Part shown: one piece after another, positions 10,467 through 22,058 of the stretch
Numbering within the stretch: the first letter of the stretch is position 1
Layout: each line of letters begins with the position of its first letter
NCBI RefSeq assembly: GCF_036588685.1
Contig: NC_086378.1
Location: 78,075,127-78,139,126, forward strand
Reading direction: 5' to 3'
DNA from: Mytilus trossulus
Lineage: Eukaryota > Mollusca > Bivalvia > Mytilida > Mytilidae
DNA: 64,000 nt
Position numbers and translations under genes: made by a program
The notes under the pieces: generated by a model
What the model saw: only the letters and a program-made list of their open reading frames with translations
Database searches by the model: none
What the model was told of the DNA's origin: nothing

Positions 10467-12496
10467 ATGGGAGATTATCCTCCATTATTTGTGTAAGTAT
10501 GAAAATTGGTTTTTTTTATTATTATTTTTTAGTATGAACATTGTTGTGTTTAACAAATAGTTCTGTCTTGGAATGTTATGGAAAAAAATAATGCCGTTTA
10601 AAAGGACATGTAGAGATGTAAAAATATCAAATATTTTAGCTGAACAATGTAGGCCGACATTTTTAAACAAACGCAGAAAAAAGACTGCATACTTGAATAT
10701 TGATTCACAAACGATATGCATAGTGCTTGAACAAAAAAGTACGGTATGCACATACTGTTCTAAAGGTGTTTTTGATGCTTAAAATCAGAAAAAAATATAC
10801 TTTAATTTATTTGTAAATATAAAAAAGTTGATGTGGTATATACTAGTAGATATTAAAGGTACCAGGATTATAATTTAATACGCCAGATGCGCGTTTCGTC
10901 TACATAACCCCATCAGTGACGCTCAGATCAAACTAGTTAAATAAAGAACAATGTTGAAGATCATTGAGGACCCAAAATTCAAAGATGTCGTGCCAATAAC
11001 GACTAAGGTAAACTATTCTTGGGAGAAGAAAATCCTTAGTTTTTCGAAAAAAATCAAAGTTTTGTAAAAGGAAATTTATAAAATTGACCATATAATTGAT
11101 ATTCATGTCAACACCAAAGTTCTGACTACCGTGTGATTGCCAATGAGACAGCTCTCCACAAGATACCAAAATCACACAGACATTAACAAATATAGGTCAT
11201 CGTACGGCCTTCAACAATGAGCAAAGCCCATACCGCATAGTCAGCTATAAAAGGCACTGGACTGACAATTTAAAACAATTCAAACAGGAAAACTAACGCA
11301 CTTAATTATGTTCCAAAAATGAACTAAAACCAAAAACGTAACACATAACCAAACGAAAACCACGGAATTACAGGCTCCTGACTTGGGACAGGCACATACA
11401 TACAGAATGTGGCGGGGTTAAACATGTAAGTCAAATATTTTTTTCTGAATTTGTGGTTAGAGTTGCTCGAAAATAAAGTGTGCAATTGTAATCCGTAAGT
11501 CTTTTTTCAGGCTAATTCCGATGGTGTTCATTGTAAAATTTATATTCTGGATTACTGTTTATTATACATGTTCAAAAAGATACCGAAATTTACGAACCAC
11601 AATTATTCAACAAACAGTGGTAAGTGTTTTATTAAGTAGCAAAAGCTTACAAGATATGTTTGTACATAGAGACATCTTACCATGAAAAAACAGTAGTGCA
11701 TCTTTAATATATTTATGGTCTATCGATTTGTATAAGTATAAATCCTCGACGTTTTCGTTTACTACCACTGGGTCGATGCCTCTCCTGGTGGACTATTAGT
11801 CCCTGAGGGTATCAACAGCCCAGTAGCCAGTACTTCGGTACTGGCATGAAAATACGGATTTTTTGTGTTATCAAAATTTGCTGTTACAAAATATTAGAAA
11901 TTAAGGAATGTATCTCCCTCATGCAAAGCTCTAATTCCTTTCACGGATTTGGCTATACTTGTTGGACCTTTTGGATTATAGCTCTTCATCTTTTATATAA
12001 GCTTTGGATTTCAAATATTTTGGCCACGAGCATCACTGAAGAGACATGTATTGTCGAAATGCGCATCTGGTGCAAGAACATTGGTACCGTTAATTTTATT
12101 ACAGCATTTTGTATCAATATTAAAGTTCAAAATCACTTTACAATGCAAATGTTTCATAGTAAACATTTGAAATGTTGATGAATCTTTTGTTTTGTTATAT
12201 GGTCGCCAGTTAGCACTACCGTATAAATGAATAAACACAGCATTAATTTCACAAGAGATAAGAAGGTAAACAATTACACACATTAAAGTTCCCTTTCCAT
12301 AGTGAGTTATACTAATGTGTTTTATTTTTAGATGCAAGTGGAAGATGATAATGGCATTACTGGTATAGAAAACCCTGGATATATGCGTCCATTTGTCATC
12401 GAAACACCCGATCATAATGCAACACAACCTGTTTTGGTACAATCACCCTACGACCATAACACAATATCACCGTGTGTTGGACAAAATTATCGTTAG
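10467..12496 (+). CDS. Gene A: micro-membrane protein with NPGY tail (three coding exons)
   Basis: Exons 10466-10492 (ATG at 10467), 11511-11619 and 12332-12496 (TAG) are bounded by TTATTTCAG|, |GTAAGTATG, CTTTTTTCAG|, |GTAAGTGTT and TTTATTTTTAG|. Joining keeps the frame (phases 2 and 0) and gives about 99 residues. The N-terminus MGDYPPLF is followed by one hydrophobic helix (about residues 8-28) with an internal Lys18 and Trp22, then a basic CSKRYR juxtamembrane segment that predicts a cytoplasmic C-terminus. The tail has DDNGITGIENPGYM (NPxY at 59-62) and further tyrosines. No signal peptide or extracellular domain is visible. The conserved leader at 8066-8207 probably supplies the 5' exon. 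Genes B-E are paralogues. NPxY tails often bind PTB or endocytic adaptors in other proteins; a role here is inference. Family unknown to me. Confidence 0.72.
10857..11115. repeat. CGCGCGTTTCGTCTAC element, copy in gene A intron
   Basis: TACCAGGATTATAATTTAAT, CGCCAGATGCGCGTTTCGTC and ATCAGTGACGCTCAGATCAA begin the copy. AAAGTTCTGACTACC near its right side resembles the distal part of the family. It lies in the intron before the membrane exon and is non-coding. Confidence 0.7.
11116..11430. repeat. Dispersed GAAGATGTGATATGATTG-family copy
   Basis: TGTGATTGCCAATGAGACAG, then TCGTACGGCCTTCAACAATG, CATACCGCATAGTCAGCTAT and TGGCGGGGTTAAACATGT occur in the family order. It abuts the previous element and is truncated at its left end. 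Confidence 0.65.
11763..12112. repeat. GTCGATGCCTC...GGTACTGGCATGAA element in gene A intron
   Basis: ACCACTGGGTCGATGCCTCT, CAGTACTTCGGTACTGGCAT, GAATGTATCTCCCTC and ACGAGCATCACTGAAGAGAC recur in the same order at 33769-34620. The internal AGTACTTCGGTACT is a small palindrome. Overlapping ORFs on both strands are incidental. Confidence 0.65.
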
Positions 12497-13673
12497 AACA
12501 CCGCAGTATTAGTGTATTAAGTTTGGTGTATACGACTGTTAATATTTTTAGTACTGTTAACTACTCACATTAATTCCTAGTGTTTTTGTGTTGAATGTCT
12601 ATATTGCTATAATAAGTCAACTGTTGAACAAAAGAAGAAAGAACCTACATATACCTATTTGTTAAATCTATTGGGAATCGAGAGCATTTAAAATATGGAA
12701 TAACTTTGTATAAATCTTTATTTCTTTTTTTCTGCTCCTCATTTTACCTTCCTTGTACATATGTTACATGCAAAATTGCGAGAGAAAAAAATCTATAAAA
12801 GAACATATGAATGCACATGTCAGAAAGAACGAACAAGAAATGATGTAAGCTGTACTAATGTGAGTAATAGTGCGGTGACAGAAGTGTAAAAAGTCGTCTA
12901 GATCGCGAGTTTAATCTCCCCAAATAACACACGGCTAAAAATGGTCTTAACTTTAAGATAAATATGTCTTCTTTAGTTTTTGCCCTGTCGTCAGAATTTC
13001 GTACGGTCACATTTTTCTAAATAGTCGTTTTAATGACTGGTAGTACATTGGAGAGTTTCAACCCCCCTTTTTCAAAATGAAAAATTGTGTATATTTGCTT
13101 GCATTTAACTGAAATAATTTTTCCGGAAGCTATTTTCATATATCGAAATATTCTATTTAGTATTTCATTTTCTTATAATCTATAAAATTTGCGAAGTTTA
13201 GACTGTTAAAATTTGAGGTAATTTTAATTGCAAATTCAGACACAAACTTTAGTTTCTTCTTTATAGTAGTAATAAAATTTATCCCATAATAATTTTAGCA
13301 TATAGTATTTCATAAAACTAATCAGTGATAAAAATTTCGGAACCAAAATATGAAAAAAACCTTGAGAAATCAATGGAAAAAGAATGGAATAAAAAACTTC
13401 AATTTCAACACGGAACTTAATCACTTGCTTTCCGTCACATTTTGTGTATTAGTCAATAATTTGCTCTCAACTGATATATGATATTACTACCCTTTTCGCT
13501 ATTATATACAAATATTTGCACTGATATATGCTACATTTTTTGTTTTCATGTGTTTATATTTTATGTTTTTTTTGTTATAAAACATTAAATATACTTTGCC
13601 AGAAAAGTCTAATTGTAAAATCAAAATAATTGACGGATAGTTTCAGTAAATATTCCGTGATAAGTCAAGTCAG
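12497..13673. other. Gene A 3' flank and spacer
   Basis: Directly downstream of the gene A stop is a presumed 3' UTR, but I see no convincing AATAAA close by. At 12965-13070, CCTGTCGTCAGAATTTCGTA and GAGAGTTTCAACCCCCC resemble, in inverted orientation, 16835-16935, so the two stretches are copies of one dispersed repeat. No gene is recognised. Confidence 0.35.
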
Positions 13674-14990
13674 TTGCAACTTGCTCCATTAAGTCCAAAG
13701 AAAAGACAAAAGTTGTTAAATTTTATGCAGTGCTTAATATGCAAAGAAAAGAAAAAATGGACTGAAATTTTGAGTCAATTTACCAGTATAGGAAAGTCGA
13801 TTTTTGTACCTGCATTGAATAAAAGATTAGATGAGGTGAACATCAAGATGTTTCATGCGAAAGCTGTTAATTTATAGAAGTCCTTGCAGGCTGTTTATCA
13901 TTGTTCATGCTACAAGAGTTACACAAGTTAACATATTTGTTCCCCCTTTTAGAGCGAGGAAGCTTCTAATCTGATATTTAATGACGACATACAATTATCG
14001 GACTGTTGTCCCTCAGTTTCGGGTATGTGTATGCGTTCTAGAATGCAGTCGTTCAACTAGAGTGCTTGTATATTTTGCAACAAAACATTTTAGAAAGATA
14101 AAAAACTATTCAAATTTGAATCATATGAGCGTATTAAGAATGTTTTAACCGTGTCAGTTAAAGTTAAAGTTAGAGTTGAAATAGTTTCCCGTCCATCTTT
14201 TAAACTTCAAGCACTCTGTCATTTTGGTTGCATTACAAATTATTTGCTAAAACAAAAAAAAGCAGATATCTCAGATCACGATACTGCTTTTACTAATTTT
14301 ATTTTGGCTTTTGACAACGATGTGATGGTCATTACTCATGACACTGTTTCTAGATAAATATACTACTTAGTAGCGGATCTTTTCTTCCAGCTGAAATTGT
14401 AGACTTGTAAAATACAGTCTAAACTCATTGATTTCTATAGAAATACAGTTGTCAAACAACTTCAATAAGTTCAAGGCAAATATAACAATATTTTGTAACA
14501 AAATAACTATTTGAGATGCCATATCAGCTGCTAGTCAATTGAAAACTGAACTCAAATTTTAATGTCAAATGTCAAATATCGGACAGATATGTCATTCCGC
14601 TGCAAGTATACAATAGAAAAGACATATCTACAAACTCTACAGAAGTATACCCAACTTCGGAAGAAATGTCTCTTTCTTCTTCAACTCAGTCAATGCCTTC
14701 GTCTTTATTTCAATTCATTTTATGGTAACTCGATGAAACTGCATAGCCAAGACTATTCTCAGGAAATGGCATCACAGAAATTGCGTACTTGCGTCAACCG
14801 TTTGTGTGGCCATTTTATTTTACTCCTTTTCATTTAGGATTGGCTTTACAAATGTACCATGAGTTTGGTTCGAAACACCTTGTTGAAATATTGAATGCCA
14901 ATGGATTTTATGCTTCTTTAAAGTAGAGTGCGACGCTATCTAATGTGTTGCCAACCATGAAATTGAGCGAAATCAAGATAGTGTGTACGT
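13660..14990 (+). pseudogene. Decayed conserved gene of unknown function
   Basis: Scattered plus-strand blocks in shifting frames look like pieces of one large conserved protein that I recall from marine-invertebrate genomes. A CLICKEKKKW block near 13732-13760 and a YHCSCYKSYTS block near 13890-13923 together make a C-x2-C...H-x-x-C-like zinc-binding N-terminus. A DISDHDTAFTNFI block lies near 14265-14310. A TPFHLGLALQMYHEFGS-like block lies near 14822-14875. In-frame stops and frame changes separate the blocks, and no splice sites restore a frame, so this is a pseudogene or a dead mobile gene. Function is unknown; family resemblance is from memory and needs a search. Confidence 0.45.
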
Positions 14991-15052
14991 CTCATGCATA
15001 ATGTTTCCCCATCATCTTTGCAGACAAGCATATGGATGTCATCTCAATATAG

Positions 15053-16321
15053 AAAAGAAGATGTGATATGATTGCCAATGAAACAACTATCCACAAAAGA
15101 CCAAAATGACCGTTCAACAATGAGCAAAGCCCATACCGCATAGTCAGCTATAAAAGGCCCCGATAAGACAATGTAAAACAATCTAAACGAGAAAACTAAC
15201 GGTCTCATTTATGTAAAAAAATGAACGAAAAACAAATATGTAACACATAAACAAACGACAACCACTGAATTACAGGCTCCTGACTTGGGACAGGCAAATA
15301 CATAAATAATGTGGCGGGTTAAACATGTTAGCGGGATCCCAACCCTCCCCCTAACCTTGGACAGTGGTATAACAGTTCAACATAAGAACGAACTATAAAA
15401 GTCAGTTGAAAAAGACTTAACTCATCAGATAGACAAAAAATACAAGTTGACGTGGCAGGGTACTTATACATCCCGACAAAAAAAGACACAATGAACAGAT
15501 CTAAGAGTACTCGCAGTTATCTGACAGCTAGTTCAAATCCACTAACAACTAATTAAAAAACCATGCCTCTAAGACTAAGCACTCAATCCGTACACATCCA
15601 ACATACAATGGATTAAGTGTAAAGACGTCATAAACAGCCAGAGAAGAACATGACCGTGTGCAATGCCAAGTTACAGGTATCGACAGATTGTAGGTCCATG
15701 AAAATGTATATAACCCCATTTAAGATCTCTGTAAAATCTTGGATGAATTGAAAGGGATGGTTTAAAGCTGGTATTTCTTTGGGAACAAATGTCTTCGGAC
15801 TTCCTACAATACCTTGTCTGTACTTGTAAAGAAAAACTCAAAATAACGTGTTTGCTTTGAGCAGAACCTTTCATGTGCTACCTGTGGCCATGAGTGAAAT
15901 GTATAGAAATATTTAAAACATGTCTTGTGACGGTTGGTGAAAATGAAGATGATGAAGATAACGGTTGATTAGGTATAGAGCTTGTTGAACTGATACACAT
16001 GGTCCCAGCCCCGAGTTTGGGGAGTGTTGGCGTGCCCTTAAAAAAGTCAAACCCCGCCACATTCTGTTTGTGTCTGTTTCAAGTCACGAGACGGTAATGC
16101 AGTGTTTGTCGTATGTTTCTATATACTATATTTGTTTGTTTCTTAATAATTTTGTTCATTAATCAGGTCGGGAGATTTTTCGTTTGTTTTACAAAATTCA
16201 TCTCGTGAATTGAAGACTATGCAGTATAAATTTTACTCATCGTTGGAGCCCGTACGTATTGGTAATGTATGTCTCATTTGGAGGGTTGCCTCATTTGCAA
16301 TCATATCACATCTTCTTTTTT
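15053..16321. mobile_element. 1.27-kb element with 30-bp inverted ends
   Basis: The left end AAAAGAAGATGTGATATGAT (then TGCCAATGAAACAAC) is the inverted complement of the right end near 16285-16321 (ATCATATCACATCTTCTTTT), with only a few mismatches. The interior has no intact transposase; two minus-strand ORFs of 60 and 67 codons are not recognisable proteins. The left 300 bp match the shorter copies at 8745 and 11116, so those are probably deleted derivatives. Best read as a non-autonomous DNA transposon common in mussels. Confidence 0.65.
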
Positions 16322-18090
16322 TATATGGAATACTTTTGAAATACGTTGCAAGGGGAAAAAAGGGGGGATATAGGTACAAAACTTATAATGTAATATATAT
16401 TAACCAGAGTTAAATACGCAACAAAAGATAATACTATATGGAAGCAGTAATAATTGTGAAAAAACAAAAGCAACGAATAGCTAGTCTATGATAAAACCTG
16501 AAGTATCCGCAATTCAATTTGAGGTCATATTTGACTGTAGTGTTCTATTGCTTTGATTTGATACCTCACCCAATATGATAGTTTAAAAAATAAATTTAAA
16601 GTATTGTCCTGCATGGCTTTTTTTTTTTACCTGAAATTGAAATTTTTCAAAAGGTTCAGTTGCTCTAAACATTTTATAGGTTGAAAATTTAATTTTTGAA
16701 GTTTTGTTTATAAAACGTCGTTTTAGGATTTTTTTGATAAAATAAATCTTAATGATTAAGGTTTATGTATAATAACAAACATTAATAAAGCCAAAACACT
16801 ATCGTTTGTATTTATGTAGAGTTTAAAAGTAGAAAAAAATGTCAAAATTGAAACCCTCCCAAATTTTCAAAGATTTTCACATATAACCTTTGACCTCAAT
16901 TTAAAAAAGTTGTGACCATACAAAGTCCTGACGACAGGCATATTATTATAGTACACGATTTCCTCTTTCCAATGATATATTATATAGGTGTGTGTTCGGT
17001 GGGGAGATTAAAATCCAAAAAATCTACCTTCAGTCACCGCACTATAACGCTTTCATATCAATCTTTTATTTCGAACATCAGCAAACGTTTGACGATGTAT
17101 AAATATCTTAAGAAATGTTTTTATCTAAATACATGTTATCTACCTGAGTTTATACAATTAAGATATGTCGTTTGTATCATAAAGAGCACATACATTTCAT
17201 TATTGAGTTATTTCGATATCAGTTTTGTAAGTCATACACTGATCTGATAAATTCATAATAACACATTTTTGGTATTACAAAAATTACATATATTCATTGC
17301 TTTAAACATTATGATGTAGCTACGTTCCGACTTAAACTCCTTTTCCTTTCTATGTTCAAGATACATGTATTTGTGCTATGTCTTTGTTTGAATATATTAT
17401 AACTTTTTAGAAATCTTTCCAAAAGTTTGTTGTCAGTCTTTATTTTTAAGACAATGTTGTTTGTGTTGCTGTTATAGTTATCACGGTGTTTTAATTAAAA
17501 AATCTACACATTTTGAGAAAAAAAGAATGATGTTCATAATGATATTAAACCAATCATTGCAATGCTATTATACTATTCACTTTTGTTTGTTTGTGATTAT
17601 CTGATGAGTCAAGCATTTGTCATCTTCATCTACTTTTGAGGTCTTTTTCGTACGTTGTGGTATCACATAACTTTTCTTGATAAAGCTTTGAAGAATCATC
17701 AACATACTTTGTTAGTGTTATGTAATGAGGCTGTATTCTAATGGATCTGGTGGTTGGTTGTTATCCGCCATTATATCATAATACAGCAATACTGCTTTTA
17801 CGTTCATAATGAATTATTACACTTTATCAATTGTTATTGAAAAAGAAAAACACTAACCAAAGAACGCTAAGAAGTAGTATGATATGAAAACTGTTCGAAA
17901 TCTAAGAGGTTTTTGTTTAATTTTATCAGACAGTGATAATTATATTCTCTATAATACTTTTTGATTACGAAAAAACAATGTTTCTGTTATACAATCTTAT
18001 GAAAATAATGACAGAAAACAGGTTTTGTTTTCCGCTGTTCATTCATTTTTTAGTAAAATGTAGCCAATTTAAAGTTTGGACTATTCCATG
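16322..18090. other. Spacer, mostly unrecognised
   Basis: Holds an inverted relative (about 16835-16935) of the repeat at 12965-13070. The rest, including several A/T-rich ORFs of about 100 codons, shows no domain, codon bias or splice context that I can support. Confidence 0.35.
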
Positions 18091-19872
18091 TATCACAATT
18101 ATTGGCAGCACTGTCCATTCGTTGTCCCTTGCCTGTATAAACATATTAAAAAGCAGAATCGAACCTTTCATTGATTGCATAAGTGTAATGAAACTAAAAA
18201 CGTCAGAGAAAGAGACGCATACAAACTTCAAATGAGAAATTCTTGTAATGACAGGAACCTATATTTAAGAAAAAACGCGTTTCTTTTCGATTTACTCCGT
18301 ATTACTTCTTGTTTTGCTTGAAACCTAGTGTCCTGTCGATTACCAACGTTAAGTTTTCCTAATTGAGATCTTTCAAAGGATTTGCCTGAATTCCAACTCC
18401 CCTTAAGGGTATGAAGCTCAGCTACTCTTTTACTTATATCTAATATGAAAACCTAGTAAAATTAACGAAGGGGTGATTTCAACTTCACCAATTGGAACTC
18501 TTGGTTAAATACTTTCCTTTTGATCAACAACCCTACATCAAGAAAATCACGATAGGTAATACAGTACATCATGTCAGTACAACAGAACTGACTTCTGACA
18601 TAAAGATACCATTAGAACTGATAAGATACAACCTGGATTATCGGATTATATGCCACGATATACTGCTTTGCAGAATACTGTGAAGTCCTGGAAGATAAAA
18701 TGAATCCTCAATCGCCATCCTTAGGCAACACCTTTAATGATACTTCCAATAAGTCCTAAATCCGTCAATTTGAAGGAATGTGCCGAATATAGTAGTATTG
18801 CCATTGCATACAGAATTAATTTGATGACTTTATAAGTATATAGAGATTGGTAAATAATGAAGGCACTAGCGGTCAAAATTAACAGACATTGGGATTACAA
18901 GTGCCAACAATAGACTGATAACCTAAAAGTGTACAGAACACCAAAGGAATTAAAAAAAATCAGCTGAGTGTTTAAATCACATACTATTAGTAAGGAGAAA
19001 AGTTAGCTTTTCAAAGATAAAAAATAGTGTTTGTCAAAATGCTTTATAGCCAACCAAATTATTCCCTTTAAATGAGCGGTCAAAATTTCTAGAAATTTTC
19101 ATATTTTTGTTAACAAGTCAAAGTTAACATCTTGTGTAAACTTGATGAAAATTAAACAAACCAAACCTATTTAAGTCCAATAGTTGGGTACCCCTTCAAT
19201 ACAGGTCGTTTTTAATTTTCCCAATTTTATGAAAGAAGAAAAAAGCTTCAGCTTTTTATTTATGTTTTACTCAATTTGAAAAAAGAAGTTCATTTTAATA
19301 ATAGTGTGATTTTAATTTAACAAAAAATAGGAAACAATATCTTAGTGATATGCATGCAAACGTTTTGCTGCCTTTAAAAAGAAGATGTGGTACCAAGTTT
19401 ATTGGTAAATATACTACTTTCTATAACCATATTTGAGACAATGCCTTACACCATAGGTTAAACATTTAATGAAAAGATTAATTAGCGACCGTAGAGGTAT
19501 ATTGTTTTCATCCTTTTCATCAGTGTTAAACACTCTTATTTCTGAACCAATTTAATTTCTTTCTAAATGCATCAAATTATACACTCAAATTTTATCTCAA
19601 TTCGATCATATGACAAAAAGTTTAGAAATGTTCAGATTTGTTTGATCTTTAAGATAAAAAGTTTGTCAATGACGTATGTAAATAAACTCATCATAGATAC
19701 CAGGACTAATTTTAGTATATACGCCAGACGCGCGTTTCGTCTACAAAAGACTCATAAGTGACGCTCGAATCCAATTAAGTTGAAAAGGCCAAATAAATAC
19801 GAAGTCGAAGAGCATTGAGGATCAAAATTCCTAAAAGTTTTGCCAAATACAGCTGAGGTAATCTATGCCTGA
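18091..19872. repeat. Tandem segmental duplication, copy 1
   Basis: The 1782-bp block starting TATCACAATTATTGGCAGCA is repeated immediately downstream (19874 onward, offset 1783) with only scattered differences. It contains a gene-cluster upstream block (GATTACCAACGTTAAGTTTT... near 18340-18430, homologous to about 36670-36760). It also holds a minus-oriented retroelement scrap (about 18465-18700) and, at its right end, a CGCGCGTTTCGTCTAC element (19692-19872). Confidence 0.9.
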
Positions 19873-21640
19873 TTATCACAATTATTGGCAGCACTGTTCA
19901 TTCGTTGTCCCTTACCTGTATAAACATATTAAAAAGCAGAATCGAACCATTCATTGATTGCATAAGTGTAATGAAACTAAAAACGTCTAAGAAAGAGACG
20001 CATACAAACTTCAAATGAGAAATTCTTTAATGACAGGAACCTATATTTAAGAAAAACGCGTTTCGTTTCGATTTACTCCCCATCACTTCTTGTTTTGCTT
20101 GAAACCTAGTATCCTGCCGATTACAAACGTTAAGTTTTCCTAATTGAGATCTTTTAAAGGATTTGCCTGAATCCCAACTCCCCTTAAGGGTATGAAGCTC
20201 AGCTACTCTTTTACTTATATCTAATATGAAAACCTAGTAAAATTAACCAAGGGGTGATTTCAACTTCACCAATTGGAACTCTTGGTTTAATACTTTCCTT
20301 TTGATCAACAACCCTACATCAAGAAAATCACGATAGGTAATGCAGTACATCATGTCAGTACAACAGAACTGACTTCTGACATGAAGATACCATTAGGAAC
20401 TGGATACAACCTGGATTATCGGATCATATGCCACGTTATACTGCTTTGCAGAAGACTGTGAAGTCCTGGAAGATAAAATGAATCCTCAATCGCCATCCTT
20501 AGGCAACACCTTTAATGATACTTCCAATAAGTCCTTAGTCCGTCAATTTGAAGGAATGTGCCGAATATAGTAGTATTGCCATTGCATACAGAATTAATTT
20601 GATGACTTTATAAGTATATAGAGATTGGTAAATAATGAAGGAACTAGCGGTCAAAATTAACAGACATTGGGATTACAAGTGCCAACAATAGACTGATAGC
20701 CTAAAAGTGTACAGAACACCAAAGGAATTAAAAAAAATCAGCTGGGTGTTTAAATCACATACTATTAGTAAGGAGAAAAGTTAGCTTTTCAAAGATAAAA
20801 ATTAGTGTTTGTCAAACTGCTATATAGCCAACCAAATTATTCCCGTTAAATGAGCAGTCAAAACTTCTAGAAATTTTCATATTTTTGTTAACAAGTCAAA
20901 GTTAACATCTTGTGTAAACTTTATGAAAATTAAACAAACCAAACCTATTTAAGTCCAATAGTTGGGTACCCCTTCAATACAGGTCGTTTTAATTTTCCCA
21001 ATTTTATGAAAGAAGAAAAAAGCTCATCCTCTAAAGCGATATTTAAATTCCAGATTTTTATTTATGTTTTACTCAATTTGAAAATAGAAGTTCATTTTAA
21101 TAATAGTGTGATTTTAATTTAACCAAAAACAGGAAACACTATCTTAGTGATATGCATGCAAACGTAAAAAGAAGATGCGGTACCAAGTTTATTGGTAAAT
21201 ATACTACTTTCTATAACCATATTTGAGACAATGCCTTACACCATAGGTTAAACATTTAATGAAAAGATTAATTAGCGACCGTAGAGGTATATTGTTTTCA
21301 TCCTTTTCATCAGTGTTAAACACTCTTATTTCTGAACCAATTTAATTTCTTTCTAAATACATCAAACTATACACTCAAATTTTATCTCGATTCGATCATA
21401 TGACAAAAAGTTTAGAAATGTTCAGATTTGTTTGATCTTTAAGATAAAAAGTTTGTCAATGAAGTATGTAAATAAACTCATCATATATACCAGGACTAAA
21501 TTTAGTATATACAAAAGACTCATCAGTGACGCTCGAATCCAATCAAGTTGAAAAGGCCAAATAAGTACGAAGTCGAAGAGCATTGAGGATCAAAATTCCT
21601 AAAAGTTTTGCCAAATACAGCTGAGGTAATCTATGCCTGA
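19873..21640. repeat. Tandem segmental duplication, copy 2
   Basis: Second copy of 18091-19872, ending at the same CTATGCCTGA. Differences include about 29 extra bases near 21024-21053, a loss of about 15 bases near 21167, and removal of the 22-bp core of the dispersed element near 21512 between two TAC trinucleotides. Low divergence implies a recent event. Confidence 0.9.
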
Positions 21641-22058
21641 GGTAGAAAAGTCATAGTTTTTCATAAAATTCAACAAATTGTTATCAGTTAATTTATAATT
21701 ATAACCATATCAATGACAATTCGTGTCAGCACATAATGACTACTGGGCTTGTGATACCCTCGGGGAAATAAATCTCCACCATCAGTGACATCGACCCAGT
21801 GGTTGAAAATGAAATTTGTCGTATACTTTTCAATAAGATCATATAAATAGATTGGAGCGTATTCACCAAGTTTATCTATATCTATTTATATCTCATATTT
21901 CTATCTGTCTATACGAACATAATCTGATATACATTTCTTTTTTTACATGCAGTGTAATTAGTGGATTTTCCGTATCACATATTTGACAAACTACGAGATA
22001 CTGGATATGCAAATAAATTATAATCTTGTATTGAGTACAGTTATGTTTGTTATTCAGA

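Noticed and set aside
11846-12442. 110-codon plus ORF and 143-codon minus ORF in the gene A region
   Set aside because: Both lie over a dispersed repeat and over the intron and tail exon of gene A, and show no domain. The minus ORF is antisense to the real tail exon.
10466-12496. Assignment of genes A-E to a named family such as VOPP1/WBP1-like or CYYR1-like
   Set aside because: A membrane helix with a tyrosine/proline tail is superficially similar, but the cysteine-rich ectodomain of those families is absent and no specific motif beyond PPxY (C only) is shared.
16912-18235. ORFs of 100-111 codons near 16.9-18.2 kb
   Set aside because: A/T-driven composition, no domain, no splice context. 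The second partly runs into the tandem duplication, where its paralogous copy is not open in the same way.
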